DNA of 7,211 bases from positions 1 through 7,211 of the forward strand of contig JACQDO010000293.1 in NCBI GenBank assembly GCA_016201085.1. The letters run 5' to 3'. Shown here piece by piece: positions 1-7,211 of this stretch (within the stretch, counting starts at the first letter, position 1; every line of letters begins with the position of its first letter). Made by a program: the position numbers and the translations under genes. Origin of the DNA: Hyphomicrobiales bacterium (GTDB taxonomy: Bacteria; Pseudomonadota; Alphaproteobacteria; Rhizobiales; Xanthobacteraceae). The notes under the pieces are model-generated. The model made no database searches, was not told the origin of the DNA, and saw only the letters and a program-made list of their open reading frames with translations.

Positions 1-402
1 ATCTTCAACAACTTCGACCGCCAGACCGAGACCCGCTTCCTCACCTCGCTGGAGGAGCAGAGCCGCGAGAGCGCGGAGCGGATCAAGACGCTGATGTTCA
101 CCTTCGACGACCTGATCAAGCTCGATGCCGGGTCGACCCAGACGCTGATGCGCAACATCGACAAGGACAAGCTGGCGATCGCGCTCAAGGGCGCATCGGA
201 AGGCGTGCGCCAGTTCTTCTTCAGCCACATGTCGACGCGCGCCGCCAAGATGCTGGTCGACGACATGCAGGCGAAGGGTCCGGTGCGCCTGCGCGACGTC
301 GACGAGGCACAGACGCTGCTGGTCAATATCGCCAAGGATCTGGCCGCCAAGGGCGAAATCCTGATCAGCAAGAGCCGCGGCGACGAAGAATTGATTTATT
401 AG
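1..402 (+). CDS. fliG: Flagellar motor switch protein FliG, C-terminal part (5' truncated by window)
   Basis: FliG is the rotor protein of the cytoplasmic C-ring. Its C-terminal domain contacts the stator MotA and generates torque. The frame is open from base 1 to the TAG at 400-402, giving 133 visible residues. The N-terminal domain that binds FliF and most of the middle domain lie outside the window. The run [12 protein letters not shown] is the family's characteristic middle/C-terminal linker. All five charged torque-helix residues can be matched by alignment to those of E. coli FliG: K264 (codon 187-189, in LKGA), R281 (238-240), D288 and D289 (259-264) and R297 (286-288). The motor face therefore looks intact. 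The gene is followed by fliH, with a palindromic repeat between them, in the order of the Caulobacter fliF operon. The identification is firm. Confidence 0.97.
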   Translation: MFNNFDRQTETRFLTSLEEQSRESAERIKTLMFTFDDLIKLDAGSTQTLMRNIDKDKLAIALKGASEGVRQFFFSHMSTRAAKMLVDDMQAKGPVRLRDVDEAQTLLVNIAKDLAAKGEILISKSRGDEELIY

Positions 403-405
403 GAC

Positions 406-454
406 GCGCATGATCCCGAAAAGTGGGAACCGGTTTTCGGACAAGATCATGCGC
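406..454. repeat. Palindromic intergenic repeat, short-core version, in the fliG-fliH spacer
   Basis: Outer arms GCGCATGATC (406-415) and GATCATGCGC (445-454) are perfect inverted repeats. Inside them CCGAAAA (416-422) pairs with TTTTCGG (434-440) around an 11-base core. An unpaired ACAA (441-444) breaks the symmetry on the right side only. The element shares both flanks with a longer copy at 3871-3938, which has a different core. I recognise the motif as one widely scattered between genes in Rhizobiales, resembling the RIME class of intergenic mosaic elements; that family name is from memory. It starts 3 bases after the fliG stop and ends 15 bases before the fliH start. It should therefore form an RNA hairpin inside the operon transcript, without covering the fliH ribosome site. 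Confidence 0.85.
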
Positions 455-469
455 AAACAAGGCAAGTGA

Positions 470-1087
470 ATGAAATCGACCGCGAAATACATGTTCGACG
501 AGGATTTCGCCACCGGCGAAAAGCCGACCATGACCGTGGTCGAGGCCGAACGCCGCCGTGCCGACGCCGAGGCGCAAGCCCACCGCAAGGGCTTTGCCGC
601 CGGCCAGGCGCAGGTGCAGAACGAAGCGGCCCAGCGCGCCGCCGCCGCCCTGACGCGCATCGCCGACAGCCTGCAACGGCTCGATCGCGCGCTCACCGGC
701 ATCGAGACGCGGCTGGAAACCGAAGCGGTGGAAGTGGCGGTCGCGGTCGCCGCCAAGCTCGCGCCGCAGCTCATCGCGCGCGAGCCTTTCGCCGAGATTT
801 CCGCGCTCGCCACCGAATGCTTCCATCAACAGGTGACGACGCCGCATATCGTGGTGCGCATCGGCGCCGATATCTACGAAACCGCCAAGGAAAAACTCGA
901 GGAGATCGCGCGCGCGCGCGGCTTCGAGGGCCGCCTGGCGGTCACGCCCGATCCGGCCATGGCGCCCGGCGACTGCAGCATCGAATGGACCGACGGCGGC
1001 GTCAACCGCGACTATGCCGCGACCTTATCGGCCATCGACGACGTGGTCGGCCGCTACGTGGCGGCGCGCAACGCCAGCGTGAATTAA
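470..1087 (+). CDS. fliH: Flagellar assembly protein FliH (FlbE in Caulobacter)
   Basis: FliH is the soluble partner and inhibitor of the export ATPase FliI, and docks the ATPase complex on FliN and the export gate. The 205-residue product fits the family. Residues 1-15 carry aromatic residues (Y7, F9, F13) in the tail that in FliH contacts FliN/FlhA. Residues 21-100 are Ala/Glu/Arg/Gln-rich and look like the long helical, coiled-coil rod. The C-terminal half has the family ending GDCSIEWTDGG (167-177) before a last helix. The ATG at 470 is chosen because AAGG (459-462) lies 7 bases upstream and the N-terminal tail is kept; the ATG at 491 would remove half of it. FliH is poorly conserved, so position between fliG and fliN supports the call as much as the sequence. 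In Caulobacter the gene in this slot is flbE. Confidence 0.9.
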   Translation: MKSTAKYMFDEDFATGEKPTMTVVEAERRRADAEAQAHRKGFAAGQAQVQNEAAQRAAAALTRIADSLQRLDRALTGIETRLETEAVEVAVAVAAKLAPQLIAREPFAEISALATECFHQQVTTPHIVVRIGADIYETAKEKLEEIARARGFEGRLAVTPDPAMAPGDCSIEWTDGGVNRDYAATLSAIDDVVGRYVAARNASVN

Positions 1088-1127
1088 CGCATGAAAAAGC
1101 GAATTGGGAATTCTGGAGACCGCCGCA

Positions 1128-1490
1128 ATGAGTGAAGACGACAGCAAAGTGCCGCTCCCCGATCTGGAAGGCAGCGGTGGGATGCAGACGGTCGAGGACG
1201 CCGGCTTGCTGGCGCCGTCCGATGCCGACCCGCTCAACCGCGGCGCCGCCGACCTGGAGGCCGTGTTCGACGTGCCGGTGCAGGTCTCGGCCGTGCTCGG
1301 CCGCGCCCGCATGGACGTCGGCGCCCTGCTCAGACTCGGCCCCGGCGCGGTGCTCGAGCTCGACCGCAAGGTCGGCGAGGCCATCGATATCTACGTCAAC
1401 AACCGCCTGGTCGCGCGCGGCGAGGTCGTACTGGTCGAAGACAAGCTCGGTGTGACCATGACGGAAATCATCAAGTCTGAACACCATTGA
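1128..1490 (+). CDS. fliN: Flagellar motor switch protein FliN
   Basis: FliN forms the bottom of the C-ring, takes part in switching, and is the landing site for the FliH-FliI export complex. The 120-residue product has an acidic, poorly conserved first 40 residues. After these comes a single SpoA (surface presentation of antigens) domain from about 44 to 116. Its hallmarks are VFDVPVQVSAVLGRARMDVG (46-65), LGPGAVLELDRKVGEAIDIY (70-89), the turn NNRLVARGEVV (91-101), and the ending KLGVTMTEII. The ATG at 1128 has TGGAGA about 9 bases upstream. An in-frame TTG at 1104 would overlap that site and has no ribosome site of its own. The gene begins 40 bases after fliH and ends 28 bases before flbD, which indicates co-transcription. 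Confidence 0.96.
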   Translation: MSEDDSKVPLPDLEGSGGMQTVEDAGLLAPSDADPLNRGAADLEAVFDVPVQVSAVLGRARMDVGALLRLGPGAVLELDRKVGEAIDIYVNNRLVARGEVVLVEDKLGVTMTEIIKSEHH

Positions 1491-1518
1491 TGCGAAGCGT
1501 CGCAAAAGGACTTAAGCC

Positions 1519-2892
<1,374 letters not shown>

Positions 2893-2900
2893 AACTCAAA

Positions 2901-2986
2901 CTGTCATGCCCCGCGAAAGCGGGGCATCCAGTAAACACAGCCATCACCGTGATTACTGGATCGTCCGCTTTCGCGGACGATGACAG
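2901..2986. repeat. Cloverleaf palindromic repeat downstream of flbD
   Basis: The 86 bases fold on paper with every base paired except three loops. The outer stem is 2901-2906 with 2981-2986. Hairpin 1 is 2907-2926, an 8-bp stem with a GAAA loop. The middle stem is TCCAGTAA (2927-2934) with TTACTGGA (2953-2960), closing an 18-base loop. Hairpin 2 is 2961-2980, an 8-bp stem with a TTTC loop (GAAA on the other strand). The two halves are inverted copies of each other that differ at three compensated base pairs. I recognise the general pattern (CTGTCATGCCCCGC...) as a common intergenic repeat in Bradyrhizobium-like genomes. It starts 8 bases after the flbD stop and ends 21 bases before the next gene. 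It could end or stabilise the flbD transcript, but no T-tract follows. Confidence 0.85.
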
Positions 2987-3007
2987 AGGGTGTATAAGCG
3001 CCGCCCC

Positions 3008-3352
3008 ATGCCAACCCTCTACAAAATCCTCCCCGCCCCTCTTTGGCGCGAGGCCGAGCGCACCGGCCGCTTTGCCGGCTCGCCGGTCGATATCAAGGAC
3101 GGCTTCATCCATTTCTCCACCGCCGCGCAGGTGGCCGAGACCGCGGCGAAACATTTCGCCGGCCAGCGCGACCTTCTGCTGGTGAGCGTCGAGGCTGGCG
3201 TGCTTGGGCCGGCACTGAAATGGGAGCCCTCGCGCGGTGGCGCGCTGTTTCCGCATCTCTACGGCGAACTCGATGCGAATTCAGTACGCCAAGTGGTGCC
3301 CCTGCCGCTGGGTCCGGACGGCCGCCACGCATTCCCGCCGCTCGACAATTGA
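3008..3352 (+). CDS. DUF952 family protein
   Basis: This is a small cytoplasmic protein of 114 residues with no signal peptide or membrane segment. It matches the DUF952 family along its whole length. The signs are the opening TLYKI (3-7), DIKDGFIHFSTAAQ (28-41), and the signature WEPSRGGALFPHLYG (72-86), with histidines at 35 and 83. The biochemical role is not established. I recall the family being compared with ADP-ribosyltransferase folds, but cannot confirm that here. The ATG at 3008 gives the normal family N-terminus. A GTG at 2990 would add six residues unlike the family. The only purine-rich stretch upstream (AGAGGG, 2985-2990) is 17 bases away, so translation start is poorly supported by a ribosome site. 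The gene lies just after the cloverleaf repeat and has no evident flagellar link. Confidence 0.85.
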   Translation: MPTLYKILPAPLWREAERTGRFAGSPVDIKDGFIHFSTAAQVAETAAKHFAGQRDLLLVSVEAGVLGPALKWEPSRGGALFPHLYGELDANSVRQVVPLPLGPDGRHAFPPLDN

Positions 3353-3369
3353 GCTAATCTGCCGCCTCG

Positions 3370-3390
3370 CTGGCGCGGGTGCCGCGCCGG
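3370..3390 (+). other. GC-rich hairpin after the DUF952 gene
   Basis: GGCGCGG (3372-3378) and CCGCGCC (3382-3388) form a perfect 7-bp stem with a GTG loop, extendable by one T-G wobble and one C-G pair. It lies 17 bases after the DUF952 stop and 30 bases before the next likely start. It could slow or end transcription or protect the upstream message, but there is no following T-run. I do not call it a terminator. Confidence 0.4.
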
Positions 3391-3420
3391 CCAACGAATG
3401 AAAATTGGGGGGACACCGTC

Positions 3421-3694
3421 ATGCGTCATCTGTTCGCCGTCGGCGCCGCTGCTTTGCTGTGTAGTTCAGCCACCGGTGGAAAAAACCGGCGAGACCTACC
3501 GCGTGGTCTGGGTGGTGGGCGGCACGCGCTATATCGGCACCGGCATCGGCGACAAGAACTTCATCGCGGTGTCTTACAAGTCCGGCAGCGATACCGGCCT
3601 GGCGCTGTACGGCGCCGACGGCGGCAACTGGACCGGCGTGTGGACCTATGCCGGTGGCCGCAGCATCGGCGCCGAGGTCTGGCGGCGCGAATAG
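3421..3694 (+). pseudogene. Small secreted protein gene, apparently frameshifted within its signal peptide
   Basis: I do not recognise the family. The body is read in one frame from about 3470 to the TAG at 3692-3694, beginning PPVEKTGETYRVVWVVGG and ending GAEVWRRE. It looks like a compact beta-rich domain with repeated Gly-Tyr/Trp-Thr patterns. The best start is the ATG at 3421, with GGGGGGA (3407-3413) 7 bases before it. It lies one frame away and encodes a signal-peptide-like MRHLFAVGAAALLCSSA. The two parts would join if one base were removed (or two added) around 3463-3470. The body frame is also open from an ATG at 3398. That start has no ribosome site and gives a Cys/Pro-rich N-terminus unlike an export signal. 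The gene is therefore either broken or carries a sequence error. No flagellar role is apparent. Confidence 0.6.
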
Positions 3695-3711
3695 CGCCAA
3701 GCGGCTCCTCG

Positions 3712-3730
3712 TTAACCGCCCGCTAACCAT
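3712..3730 (+). promoter_or_regulatory. Candidate CtrA-binding site upstream of flhA
   Basis: TTAA (3712-3715), seven bases, then CTAA (3723-3726) matches the CtrA consensus TTAA-N7-TTAA with one mismatch. The second half, CTAACCAT, fits the extended half-site TTAACCAT at 7 of 8 positions. CtrA is the alphaproteobacterial cell-cycle regulator that activates early flagellar operons in Caulobacter, including the one with the flhA homologue. The box is 229 bases before the flhA ATG. AATATT at 3741-3746 would be a possible -10 region if the box overlaps the -35. The 3695-3955 gap contains this box, the dyad beside it and the repeat at 3871-3938; I see nothing else in it. Confidence 0.45.
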
Positions 3731-3736
3731 AAACTG

Positions 3737-3749
3737 GGCAAATATTGCC
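3737..3749. promoter_or_regulatory. Dyad GGCAA-N3-TTGCC, possible operator
   Basis: GGCAA (3737-3741) and TTGCC (3745-3749) are perfect inverted arms around ATA. With two mismatches the symmetry extends to 8-base arms (3734-3752). It begins 6 bases after the CtrA-like box, where a repressor could cover a start site. FlbD from the neighbouring operon is one candidate binder, because in Caulobacter it represses the CtrA-driven fliF promoter from an adjacent site. I cannot check the FlbD consensus here, so this assignment is inference. Confidence 0.3.
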
Positions 3750-3870
3750 GGGGATTGGGTAATCGCCCACCGCGGATCGCTATTCCGACGCCGAAGGCGG
3801 TGGCGGGTTCCGGTTCGATGGCCTTCGTATTGTGCGCAACGTGTCCGAGCCTCCGGGGGCGTGGGGGTGA

Positions 3871-3938
3871 GCGCATGGTCCCGAAAAGCCTGTCCCCGGC
3901 TCGAACGGGGATGGGTACCGGTTTTCGGGATCATGCGC
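3871..3938. repeat. Palindromic intergenic repeat, long-core version, upstream of flhA
   Basis: The 17-base arms at 3871-3887 and 3922-3938 are inverted repeats with one mismatch (GCATGGTC against GATCATGC), which an RNA would tolerate as G-U. The core carries its own hairpin, TCCCCG (3893-3898) with CGGGGA (3906-3911) around a 7-base loop. The flanks GCGCATG-TCCCGAAAAG and ACCGGTTTTCGG are shared with the copy at 406-454, so the two are members of one mosaic family with exchanged cores. It ends 17 bases before the flhA start, so any transcript from upstream would carry this hairpin in the flhA leader. Confidence 0.85.
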
Positions 3939-3955
3939 CAAGCAAATTGGGTTTA

Positions 3956-6073
3956 ATGAGCGACATCAGCGCTGCACCGTCCACCGCCATCGGCGGAATC
4001 AAGCTTCCGGGTCTGGGTGACATCGGCGCCTTCTTCAAGCGCGGCGATCTGGCGCTCGCCATCGGCGTGCTCACCATCCTGGTGGTGCTGATCCTGCCGC
4101 TGCCGCCGCTGCTGCTCGATATGGCGCTGGCCATTTCGATCATCATCTCGGTGCTGATCCTGATGACGGCGCTGTTCATCCACACGCCGCTGGAATTCTC
4201 CTCCTTCCCCACCGTGCTGCTGATCGCCACCATGCTGCGGCTGGCGCTCAACCTCGCCTCCACCCGCCTGATCCTGGCGCACGGCCACGAGGGCACCGAC
4301 GCCGCCGGCCACGTCATCGAGGCGTTCGGCAATTTCGTGATGAGCGGCAACTTCGTGATCGGCATCATCGTGTTCACGATCCTGGTGATCGTGAATTTCG
4401 TGGTCATCACCAAGGGCTCCGGCCGCATCGCCGAAGTGGCCGCCCGCTTCCACTTGGACGCCATGCCGGGCAAGCAGATGGCGATCGACGCCGATCTGTC
4501 GGCCGGCCTGATCGACGAGAAGAAGGCGCGCGAACGCCGGCAGACGCTGGAAGACGAAGGCGGCTTCTTCGGCGCCATGGACGGCGCCTCCAAATTTGTG
4601 CGCGGCGACGCCATCGCCGGCCTGCTGGTCGTGTTCATCAACGTGATCGGCGGCATGATCATCGGCATCGCGCAGCAGGGCCTCACCTTCGCCGAGGCCG
4701 CCCGCTCCTACACCATCCTCACCGTCGGCGACGGCCTGGTGACGCAGGTGCCGGCGCTGATCGTCTCCACCGCCGCGGGCCTGCTGGTGTCGAAGGCCGG
4801 CATTGCCGGCGCCGCCGACAAGGCGCTCTTGAAGCAGCTCTCCGGCTATCCCAAGGCGCTCGGCATGTCGGGCGCGGTGATGCTGGTGATGTCGCTGTTG
4901 CCCGGCATTCCGATGCTGCCCTTCCTGGTGCTGGGCAGCGGCGCCGGCGCACTCGCCTTCATCGTCGACAAGCGCACCAAGCTGGCGCTGGCCGCCGAAA
5001 GCAAAAAGGCCGAAGCCGACAAGGCCGAGAGCGCGGAGGAGCCGATCTCGGTTTCGCTCAAGATGGACGACCTCAAGGTCGAGCTCGGCTATGCGCTGCT
5101 GCCGCTGGTCAATGCGCCCGACGGCAGCGACCGGTTGACCGAACAGATCAAGGCGTTGCGCCGCTCGCTCGCCGCCGAAATGGGTTTCGTGATGCCGGCG
5201 GTGCGCATCCTCGACAACGTGCAGTTAGATGCCAACACCTACGTCATCAAGATCAAGGAAGTCGAAGCCGGCAGCGGCAAGGTCTGGCACGGCCAGTTCA
5301 TGGTCATGGACCCGGCCGGCGGCCAGGTGAAGCTGCCCGGCACGCATACCACCGAGCCGACTTTTGGTTTACCGGCGACCTGGGTCGATGCCGGCCTGAA
5401 GGACGAAGCCGCGATGAAGGGCTACACCGTGGTCGACGCCGCCACCGTGCTGTCGACGCATCTGACCGAGCTGTTGAAGAACAACATGGCAGAGCTCTTG
5501 TCCTACGCCGAGGTGCAGAAGCTGCTGAAGGACCTGCCAAAGGAGCAGGCCGAGCTGCTCAAGGACCTGGTGCCGTCGCTGATCACGGTGTCCGGCATCC
5601 AGCGCGTGCTGCAAATCCTGCTGGCCGAGCGCGTCTCGATCCGCGATCTCGCCACCATCCTGGAAGGCATCGCCGAGGGCGTCGGCTCATCGCGCAACCC
5701 GACGATCCTGGCCGAGCATGTGCGCGCCCGCATCCAGCGCCAGATCTGCGCCCAGAACATGAGCCCCGGCGGCTATTTGCCGCTGATCGCGCTGTCGGCG
5801 AAATGGGAGCAGGCCTTCGCCGAAGCCATGATCGGCCAGGGCGAGGAACGCCAGCTCGCCATGCAGCCCTCCAAGCTCACCGAATTCATCACGCTGGTGC
5901 GCGAGAAATTCGAGGCGGCGGCGCGCGAAGGCGAGGCGCCGGTGCTGGTCACCTCGGCCGGCATAAGGCCGTTCGTACGCGGCATCGTCGAGCGCTTCCG
6001 CGCGCAGACGCCGGTGGTGGCGCAGTCGGAGATTCATCCAAGGGCCAGGCTGAAAACGGTGGGGAGTATTTAA
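3956..6073 (+). CDS. flhA: Flagellar biosynthesis protein FlhA (export gate)
   Basis: FlhA is the large membrane component of the flagellar type III export apparatus. Its cytoplasmic domain forms a nine-subunit ring that binds substrates and chaperones. The 705-residue length is typical. The N-terminal half is strongly hydrophobic, with clear segments near 33-50, 52-75, 82-96, 131-152, 219-240, 255-277 and 303-338. RLALNLASTRLIL (95-107) is the FHIPEP-family signature, and KGSGRIAEVAARFHLDAMPG (153-172) begins the conserved cytoplasmic loop. D209 in MDGASKFVRGDA corresponds to the functionally important Asp208 of Salmonella. A charged Ala/Glu/Lys linker (341-365) leads to the cytoplasmic domain. 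The frame stays open upstream to 3755, but that stretch covers the repeat and is not family-like; ATG 3956 gives the normal N-terminus. The ribosome site is weak (TTGGG, 4 bases before the ATG). Confidence 0.98.
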   Translation: MSDISAAPSTAIGGIKLPGLGDIGAFFKRGDLALAIGVLTILVVLILPLPPLLLDMALAISIIISVLILMTALFIHTPLEFSSFPTVLLIATMLRLALNLASTRLILAHGHEGTDAAGHVIEAFGNFVMSGNFVIGIIVFTILVIVNFVVITKGSGRIAEVAARFHLDAMPGKQMAIDADLSAGLIDEKKARERRQTLEDEGGFFGAMDGASKFVRGDAIAGLLVVFINVIGGMIIGIAQQGLTFAEAARSYTILTVGDGLVTQVPALIVSTAAGLLVSKAGIAGAADKALLKQLSGYPKALGMSGAVMLVMSLLPGIPMLPFLVLGSGAGALAFIVDKRTKLALAAESKKAEADKAESAEEPISVSLKMDDLKVELGYALLPLVNAPDGSDRLTEQIKALRRSLAAEMGFVMPAVRILDNVQLDANTYVIKIKEVEAGSGKVWHGQFMVMDPAGGQVKLPGTHTTEPTFGLPATWVDAGLKDEAAMKGYTVVDAATVLSTHLTELLKNNMAELLSYAEVQKLLKDLPKEQAELLKDLVPSLITVSGIQRVLQILLAERVSIRDLATILEGIAEGVGSSRNPTILAEHVRARIQRQICAQNMSPGGYLPLIALSAKWEQAFAEAMIGQGEERQLAMQPSKLTEFITLVREKFEAAAREGEAPVLVTSAGIRPFVRGIVERFRAQTPVVAQSEIHPRARLKTVGSI

Positions 6074-6101
6074 GGCGCGGAATTAGCTCCCGTCGCACCG
6101 C

Positions 6102-7211
6102 TCAACTGCCCGACTCATTTGCCGACAACTTATTAACGACTGCTTGTAATCCTTGCGGCAGCCTTGCGTCGCCAAATTCCAGGCGCACGCGATGATGGCC
6201 AACCCCGCCTGCTTTGGCGCGCAAATCAAAATCGTTCAGATACCCGACGATCTCCTTGGAAAACTCCTCTACATCGCGCGATTGAACGACACTGCCCGCC
6301 CCATCGACCACGAAGCGCGAAGCGCCAACTTCCGCAAAAGTGACCACCGGTAATCCTGACGACATGGCTTCAAGCACGCTCAGACTTAAAGCTTCCCATC
6401 GTGATGTGCATGCGAATACATCCGCCGCCCGATACCAAGGCCACGGATCGGATTTCTCCCCGGAAAGAAAAACCACATTTTCGAGGCCAGCGGCGGCGAC
6501 ATCGTGCAAAAAAGAACGGCTGGTTAAGAAATCCGTATCGCTGCCAATCCAGCAAAAGACCAACCGGCGGCTGTCAGCCTGCGAAAGCAGGTGTAGGCAA
6601 CGAGCGGCGATTTGAATAAATAAATCGGTTCCCTTGATTAAGTGAACATAGCCAACGCCGAGGACCATTAATGCATCCTCCGGCACGCCGATCGTTTTCC
6701 GCGCCGTGCGCCGCTCGTCAAAACTTGTGATCGTAGCAGGCAAATGCGTCAGCACCGGCGGAGCAATGACGAGCTTGTCTTCGGGAATCGCATATCGATC
6801 CTTGTAATGCGCGCGATTCCATTCGGAGTAGACAGCGATATACTTCGACGTCCGTACGATGCTTTCCATGGTAGATGCGTCATAGAACACGGGCAATTCA
6901 TGCAGCCACGTCAACTGATCGATTCCCGCCCGCGCGAACGCTTCATTATACTCCGTGAGCGTGACCGTATTGCAAATGGCAAGACCACGTGGCTGTAGCG
7001 CCGCGAACTTGTTGGCAATGATTGCCGCGAAATCGGCGCCGTCGATCTTCAGACGCTCACAAATTTCCGAGCCGCTGCACAGAGGCGCGACACTTGCGAA
7101 AGCATCAAGCAGGGGACCGCCGGAACGCGTCACAATGCGCAGTTCAAATCGGTCCAGTTGTTGCAGCGTTTTGGCCAAATGCAGCAGCGTGATCGGCGCG
7201 CCCGTGCGTGA
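6102..7211 (-). CDS. Glycosyltransferase, GT4-like (GT-B fold), 5' end outside the window
   Basis: This is probably a retaining glycosyltransferase moving a sugar from a nucleotide-sugar donor. The acceptor cannot be told from sequence. The frame is open to the window edge; the 369 visible residues start SRTGAPITLLHLAKTL, the usual region near the N-terminus of such enzymes, so only a short piece is missing. A TTG at 7178 is not a credible start because homology extends upstream of it. Visible motifs are WLHELPVFYD (102-111), the second-domain opening GVGYVHLIKGTDLF (185-198), YRAADVFACTSRWEALSLSV (260-279) and the E-x7-E pair (codons 6393-6395 and 6369-6371) followed by AMSSGLPVV. It converges on flhA with 28 bases between stops and no visible terminator. 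Sampled stretches are about 45-58% GC, against 65-70% in the flagellar genes. It may belong to a surface-polysaccharide or flagellin-glycosylation cluster beyond the window. Confidence 0.88.
   Translation of the reverse strand, partial: SRTGAPITLLHLAKTLQQLDRFELRIVTRSGGPLLDAFASVAPLCSGSEICERLKIDGADFAAIIANKFAALQPRGLAICNTVTLTEYNEAFARAGIDQLTWLHELPVFYDASTMESIVRTSKYIAVYSEWNRAHYKDRYAIPEDKLVIAPPVLTHLPATITSFDERRTARKTIGVPEDALMVLGVGYVHLIKGTDLFIQIAARCLHLLSQADSRRLVFCWIGSDTDFLTSRSFLHDVAAAGLENVVFLSGEKSDPWPWYRAADVFACTSRWEALSLSVLEAMSSGLPVVTFAEVGASRFVVDGAGSVVQSRDVEEFSKEIVGYLNDFDLRAKAGGVGHHRVRLEFGDARLPQGLQAVVNKLSANESGS

Noticed and set aside
406..454. CRISPR or attachment-site interpretation of the palindromes
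   Set aside because: There are no regularly spaced direct repeats or spacers, and no integrase or tRNA gene is nearby.
466..1131. Plus-strand 221-codon frame overlapping fliH
   Set aside because: It is a different frame of the same DNA with a very Arg-rich product. The fliH frame has the recognisable protein and the ribosome site.
1091..1135. Tiny ATG frame (14 codons) between fliH and fliN, in the fliH frame
   Set aside because: It overlaps the fliN ribosome site and start, has no ribosome site of its own, and resembles no known leader peptide.
3816..3838. Possible sigma-54 promoter (GATGGCCTTCGTATTGT) upstream of flhA
   Set aside because: GG and the -12 element are present in outline, but the required GC at -12 is GT and the TGGCAC part is poor. 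This is not enough to call.
3755..3955. In-frame upstream extension of flhA starting at a TTG
   Set aside because: It would translate through the palindromic repeat and has no family-like sequence. ATG 3956 gives the usual FlhA N-terminus and length.
3931..4686. Minus-strand open frame of 251 codons opposite flhA
   Set aside because: Its Ser/Met/Arg-rich product is the complement of flhA membrane segments. No domain or ribosome site is visible.

Overview
The window is about 6 kb of a GC-rich flagellar locus from an alphaproteobacterium, most likely of the order Hyphomicrobiales (Rhizobiales; Bradyrhizobium, Rhodopseudomonas or Xanthobacteraceae type). Three things suggest this: the gene order fliG-fliH(flbE)-fliN-flbD, which is that of the Caulobacter fliF operon; the FlbD-type sigma-54 activator, which is typical of alphaproteobacteria; and intergenic palindromic repeats of a kind I associate with that order. 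This placement is inference from sequence character, not from a search.

Layout. Positions 1-402 are the 3' end of fliG (rotor/switch protein, torque-generating C-terminal domain). fliH/flbE (470-1087), fliN (1128-1490) and flbD (1519-2892) follow on the same strand. All three spacers are short: 67, 40 and 28 bases. The fliG-fliH spacer is largely filled by a palindromic repeat. After flbD comes an 86-base element (2901-2986) that folds on paper into a perfect four-way junction. Then come a small DUF952 gene (3008-3352), a frame-disrupted gene for a small secreted protein (3421-3694), and a 261-base regulatory gap. The gap holds a CtrA-like box, a dyad, and a second copy of the first repeat family. 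flhA (3956-6073), the export-gate membrane protein, follows. A convergent glycosyltransferase gene, open at its 5' end, occupies 6102-7211 on the minus strand. It is visibly less GC-rich and probably marks the end of the flagellar block.

How the genes fit together. FliG and FliN build the cytoplasmic C-ring. FliH ties the export ATPase to FliN and to the export gate. FlhA is the gate and the docking platform for substrates. FlbD is the sigma-54 activator that, in Caulobacter, switches on later flagellar genes after early structures assemble and represses early ones. DUF952 and the broken secreted-protein gene have no evident flagellar role and look like passengers between flbD and flhA.

I found no unknown multi-gene system. 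The points most worth a second look are the covarying four-way-junction repeat, the frameshift at about 3463-3470, and the CtrA-box-plus-dyad arrangement upstream of flhA.
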